Part shown: positions 61,231 to 64,000 of the stretch, in pieces
How the letters are laid out: each line of letters opens with the position of its first letter
Numbering within the stretch: the stretch's first letter is position 1
Assembly: GCF_902506375.1 (NCBI RefSeq)
Contig: NZ_LR733284.1
Span: 3,254,250-3,318,249, forward strand
Direction: 5' to 3'
Length of the DNA stretch: 64,000 nt
Source: Microbacterium sp. 8M
Lineage (GTDB): Bacteria; Actinomycetota; Actinomycetes; Actinomycetales; Microbacteriaceae
Notes under the pieces: model-generated
Told to the model about the DNA's origin: nothing
What the model saw: only the letters and a program-made list of their open reading frames with translations
The model's database searches: none
Program-made: the position numbers and the translations under genes

Positions 61231-63801
61231 ACGTCCGCCGCCTTCGACCTCCGCACGATCGGGGCGGGGCTGTCGTTTGCGGCGGCGGTCGACGAGGTCT
61301 CCGCTGCGCTCGAGCACAGTGGCGCGGTCGTGATCACCGCGCCACCCGGCACGGGCAAGACGACGCTCGTGCCGCCCCTCCTGGCGTGGCGCTCCCCCGG
61401 CCGCGTCATCGTCACGCAGCCGCGTCGCGTCGCCGCCCGCGCCGCGGCACGGCGGCTCGCCCAGCTCGACGGATCCCCGCTGGGCACGAAGGTCGGCTTC
61501 ACGGTCCGCGGCGAGCGCGCCGTGAGCCGCGACACCCGCGTCGAGTTCGTCACGGCGGGTGTGCTGCTGCGCCGGATGCTGGACGACCCCGGGCTGGACG
61601 GCGTCGACGCGGTCGTCATCGACGAGGTGCACGAGCGCGCGCTCGAGACCGACCTGCTGATCGGCCTGCTCGGCGAGGTGCGCGAGCTGCGCGACGACCT
61701 GACCCTCGTCGCGATGTCGGCGACCCTGAACGCGGAGCGCATCGCGGCCGTGATCGGATCCGACACCGCCCCGGCGCCGATCATCGCGCACACCGTGCCC
61801 GCGAATCCGCTCACCGAGCGGTGGGCGCCGAGCCCCGTCCCTCGCCTGGACGAGCGCGGCGTCACCCGCGGCTTCCTCGACCACGTGGCGCGCACCGCCG
61901 GCTCCGCCGCCCGAGAGCTGCGACGCGACGCCCCCTCCGCCGACACCCTGGTGTTCGCGCCCGGAGCCCGCGAGGTCGCCGAGATCGCGCGCCGGATCCG
62001 CGACGACGAGCCCGGCTTCGACGTGCGCGAGCTGCACGGCCAGATCCCCGCGACCGAGCAGGACGCGGTCATCCGCGGACGCGGCCCCGCGGATCCTCCC
62101 CGCATCATCGTCGCCACGTCGCTCGCCGAGTCGTCGCTGACCGTGCCGGGCGTACGCCTCGTGGTCGACAGCGGCCTGTCCCGTCACCCGCAGCGCGACG
62201 CCGCCCGCGGGATGAGCGGCCTCGTGACCAGCGGCGCGGCGCGCTCCTCCGCCGTGCAACGCGCCGGCCGCGCCACGCGCCAGGGCCCGGGCACCGTCAT
62301 CCGCTGCCTCGACGAGCGCACCTACGCCGCGGCACCTGCACGGCCGGCGCCCGAGATCGCGACCGCCGATCTCGTCGACGCGGCGCTGCTGCTGGCCTGC
62401 TGGGGCGCGCCGGGCGGTGCCGGACTGCGGCTCATCGACCCGCTGCCGGCCGATGCCCTCGCCGAGGCCCAGTCGGTGCTGCACGACCTCGGCGCCACCG
62501 ACGCCGACCGCCGCGCCACCGCCGAAGGGCGGGCGCTCGCACGGATCCCGGTCGACCCGCGCCTGGCCCGCGCGCTGATCGAGGGCAGTGCGCTCGTCGG
62601 CCCCGGACTCGCCGCCGAGGTGGTCGCCCTGCTCGGCGGCGACCTGCGCATGCCCGATGCCGACGTCGCCGCGGCGATCGCCGGCTTGCGCCGCGGACGC
62701 GGTCCGGAGGTGCGCCGATGGTCGCAGGAGACCGAGCGTCTGCGACGGTTCGTGCCGACGCCCTCCGCACGGAGTGGCGGCGCTCGCGCCCAGGGCACTC
62801 TCGACGACGTCGGACTCGTGGTCGCCCTCGCCTTCCCCGGCCGGATCGCACGGCGCGTGGAGCGCACCGCCGACGGTGCGACGTTCCTGCTCGCGTCCGG
62901 CACGCGCGCCGGGGTGCAGGGCCCGCTCGCGGGCGCCGAATGGCTGGCGGTCGCCGACGTCGCCCGCGCCTCCGGTCGCGCGGCGGGCGGATCCGGAGCC
63001 GTGATCCGAGCCGCGGCGGCGATCACCGAGGGGCAGGTGGAGCGCGCCGCGGACCATCTGATCACGGATCGCGTCGAGGCGGAGTTCGCGGGCGGCAGGG
63101 TCACCGCCCGGAGGGAGCGCCGGGTCGGCGCGATCGTACGGTCGTCGGTGCCGGTGCGGCCGAACGCGGAGGAGGGGCGAGACGCGGTGCGCCGGGCGCT
63201 GCGCGCCCAGGGACTCGGCGTCTTCACGTGGTCGGACACCGCCGACGACCTCCGCCGCCGGCTGGCCCTGCTGCACCACGCCATCGGAGCCCCCTGGCCC
63301 GACGTCTCGGACGCCGCCCTGACGGCTGCGCTCGACGACTGGCTCGCACCCGAGATCGACGCTCTCGCGACCGGCACGCCCACGGCGAGGATCGATCTCG
63401 CGCCGGCCCTGCGCCGCCTGCTCCCGTGGCCCGCCGCGGCGGAGTTCGACGCTCTCGCTCCCGAGCGGCTCGAGGTGCCGAGCGGATCCCGGATCCGCAT
63501 CGCCTATCCTCCGCACGACGATCCCGCCGCCCGCCCGGTGGTCGCGGTCAAGCTGCAGGAGTGCTTCGGCTGGGCCGAGACGCCGCGCCTGGCCGGCGGC
63601 CGCGTGCCGGTGCTGTTCCACCTGCTCTCCCCCGCCGGTCGCCCGCTCGCGGTCACCGACGACCTCGCGTCGTTCTGGTCGGGCCCGTACGCGCAGGTGC
63701 GGGCCGAGATGCGCGGCCGCTACCCGAAGCACCCCTGGCCGGAGGACCCCTGGCAGGCCGCGCCCACCCGGCACACCACGAAGCGCGCCGCCCGCGGCTA
63801 G
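61228..63801 (+). CDS. hrpB: ATP-dependent RNA helicase HrpB
   Basis: 857-residue DEAH-box helicase: Walker A APPGTGKTT (38-46), DEVHER (132-137), SAT (164-166), AGRATRQGPG, helicase-associated domains and the HrpB C-terminal YPKHPWPEDPW ending. Size matches HrpB (about 820-850). No ribosome site, start behind a -10 box. Role in RNA metabolism; not essential in E. coli. Confidence 0.95.
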   Translation: MTSAAFDLRTIGAGLSFAAAVDEVSAALEHSGAVVITAPPGTGKTTLVPPLLAWRSPGRVIVTQPRRVAARAAARRLAQLDGSPLGTKVGFTVRGERAVSRDTRVEFVTAGVLLRRMLDDPGLDGVDAVVIDEVHERALETDLLIGLLGEVRELRDDLTLVAMSATLNAERIAAVIGSDTAPAPIIAHTVPANPLTERWAPSPVPRLDERGVTRGFLDHVARTAGSAARELRRDAPSADTLVFAPGAREVAEIARRIRDDEPGFDVRELHGQIPATEQDAVIRGRGPADPPRIIVATSLAESSLTVPGVRLVVDSGLSRHPQRDAARGMSGLVTSGAARSSAVQRAGRATRQGPGTVIRCLDERTYAAAPARPAPEIATADLVDAALLLACWGAPGGAGLRLIDPLPADALAEAQSVLHDLGATDADRRATAEGRALARIPVDPRLARALIEGSALVGPGLAAEVVALLGGDLRMPDADVAAAIAGLRRGRGPEVRRWSQETERLRRFVPTPSARSGGARAQGTLDDVGLVVALAFPGRIARRVERTADGATFLLASGTRAGVQGPLAGAEWLAVADVARASGRAAGGSGAVIRAAAAITEGQVERAADHLITDRVEAEFAGGRVTARRERRVGAIVRSSVPVRPNAEEGRDAVRRALRAQGLGVFTWSDTADDLRRRLALLHHAIGAPWPDVSDAALTAALDDWLAPEIDALATGTPTARIDLAPALRRLLPWPAAAEFDALAPERLEVPSGSRIRIAYPPHDDPAARPVVAVKLQECFGWAETPRLAGGRVPVLFHLLSPAGRPLAVTDDLASFWSGPYAQVRAEMRGRYPKHPWPEDPWQAAPTRHTTKRAARG

Positions 63802-64000
63802 GCAGTCTCCACCGGATCCCGAACCCGACCTCGGATCCCCACCCGACCTCGGATCCCGGATCCGACCCGGATCCCGGATCCGTCGTCGGAAAACGGAGGA
63901 GGTTCGCGGCGTGTCGGCGCGCTCGTCGGCCGCAGGCATCGCGACACGCCCTGTGCTCCCGCGATTTCCGACGCCCCGCCCCGGCCCCTGTCTCTTATAA
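63802..64000. repeat. Terminal GGATCC-rich repeats and nested inverted repeat
   Basis: ACCCGACCTCGGATCCC occurs at 63823-63839 and 63841-63857, followed by GGATCCCGGATCCG copies. An outer inverted pair CGTCGGAAA (63884-63892) / TTTCCGACG (63965-63973) encloses GGCGTGTCG (63908-63916) / CGACACGCC (63942-63950). The window ends in a Tn5 mosaic-end match at 63988-63999. Confidence 0.75.

Noticed and set aside
61054..63939. 961-codon minus-strand open frame opposite hrpB
   Set aside because: Gly/Arg-rich shadow of a well-supported helicase gene, no recognisable domain and no ribosome site.

Overview
The window is GC-rich (roughly 70%), densely packed chromosomal DNA of an actinobacterium. It is most likely a member of Microbacteriaceae close to Microbacterium: codon use is strongly GC3-biased, many genes overlap by ATGA/GTGA, several genes appear leaderless, operons pair Lpl-type sugar ABC transporters with ROK and LacI regulators, and GAGCCTGTCGAAGG intergenic repeats occur. 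I see no rRNA, tRNA, CRISPR array, phage gene or insertion sequence. The last bases match the Tn5/Nextera mosaic end, so the right edge is probably the end of an assembled contig.

Layout. (1) 1-14.9 kb: after the tail of a TetR-like gene comes a plant-glycan locus. It holds an exported GH27 and an intracellular GH36 alpha-galactosidase (minus strand), then divergently GH95, a CE7-like esterase, a ROK repressor and an enolase-superfamily dehydratase, then a convergent Lpl-type ABC importer. (2) 15-31 kb: housekeeping and stress genes. These are a DUF6510 / flavin reductase / molybdopterin oxidoreductase trio, an MFS exporter, a CPA1 antiporter, a GlxA-type regulator with a frameshifted DJ-1/PfpI membrane protein, an autoregulated PadR plus membrane hydrolase pair, the ATP-grasp / alpha-E / transglutaminase operon, and Hsp20. 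(3) 30.8-38.8 kb: a LacI-controlled operon with a polar amino-acid-type importer, Gfo/Idh, DAO-type FAD oxidase, FrlD-like kinase and FrlB-like SIS deglycase, best read as uptake and catabolism of Amadori products (fructosamino acids). (4) 38.9-60.2 kb: a large organosulfur/sulfur-scavenging-like island. It has an FMN reductase, a GNAT, a peptide-type ABC importer, four luciferase-like monooxygenases, two DUF1684 proteins, a second amino-acid-type importer, an M20 peptidase, an AhpD-like protein, SelO and a flavin reductase. (5) 60.2-64 kb: a candidate structured small RNA, a MarR regulator, a 57-bp-period REP array, the HrpB helicase and terminal repeats.

How the parts work together. In region 1 secreted and cytosolic glycosidases plus the importer would liberate, take up and trim galactosyl/fucosyl oligosaccharides under ROK/operator control; a palindrome lies inside the divergent promoter. 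In region 3 twin 16-bp palindromes right behind a TTGACA promoter would let the divergent LacI protein gate the whole catabolic operon. In region 4 importers bring in substrates, flavin reductases supply reduced flavin, and the monooxygenases cleave C-S (or C-N) bonds. A shared 39-bp upstream motif links the two DUF1684 loci into one probable regulon. Functions in region 4 are inferred from family and context; the true substrates are unknown.
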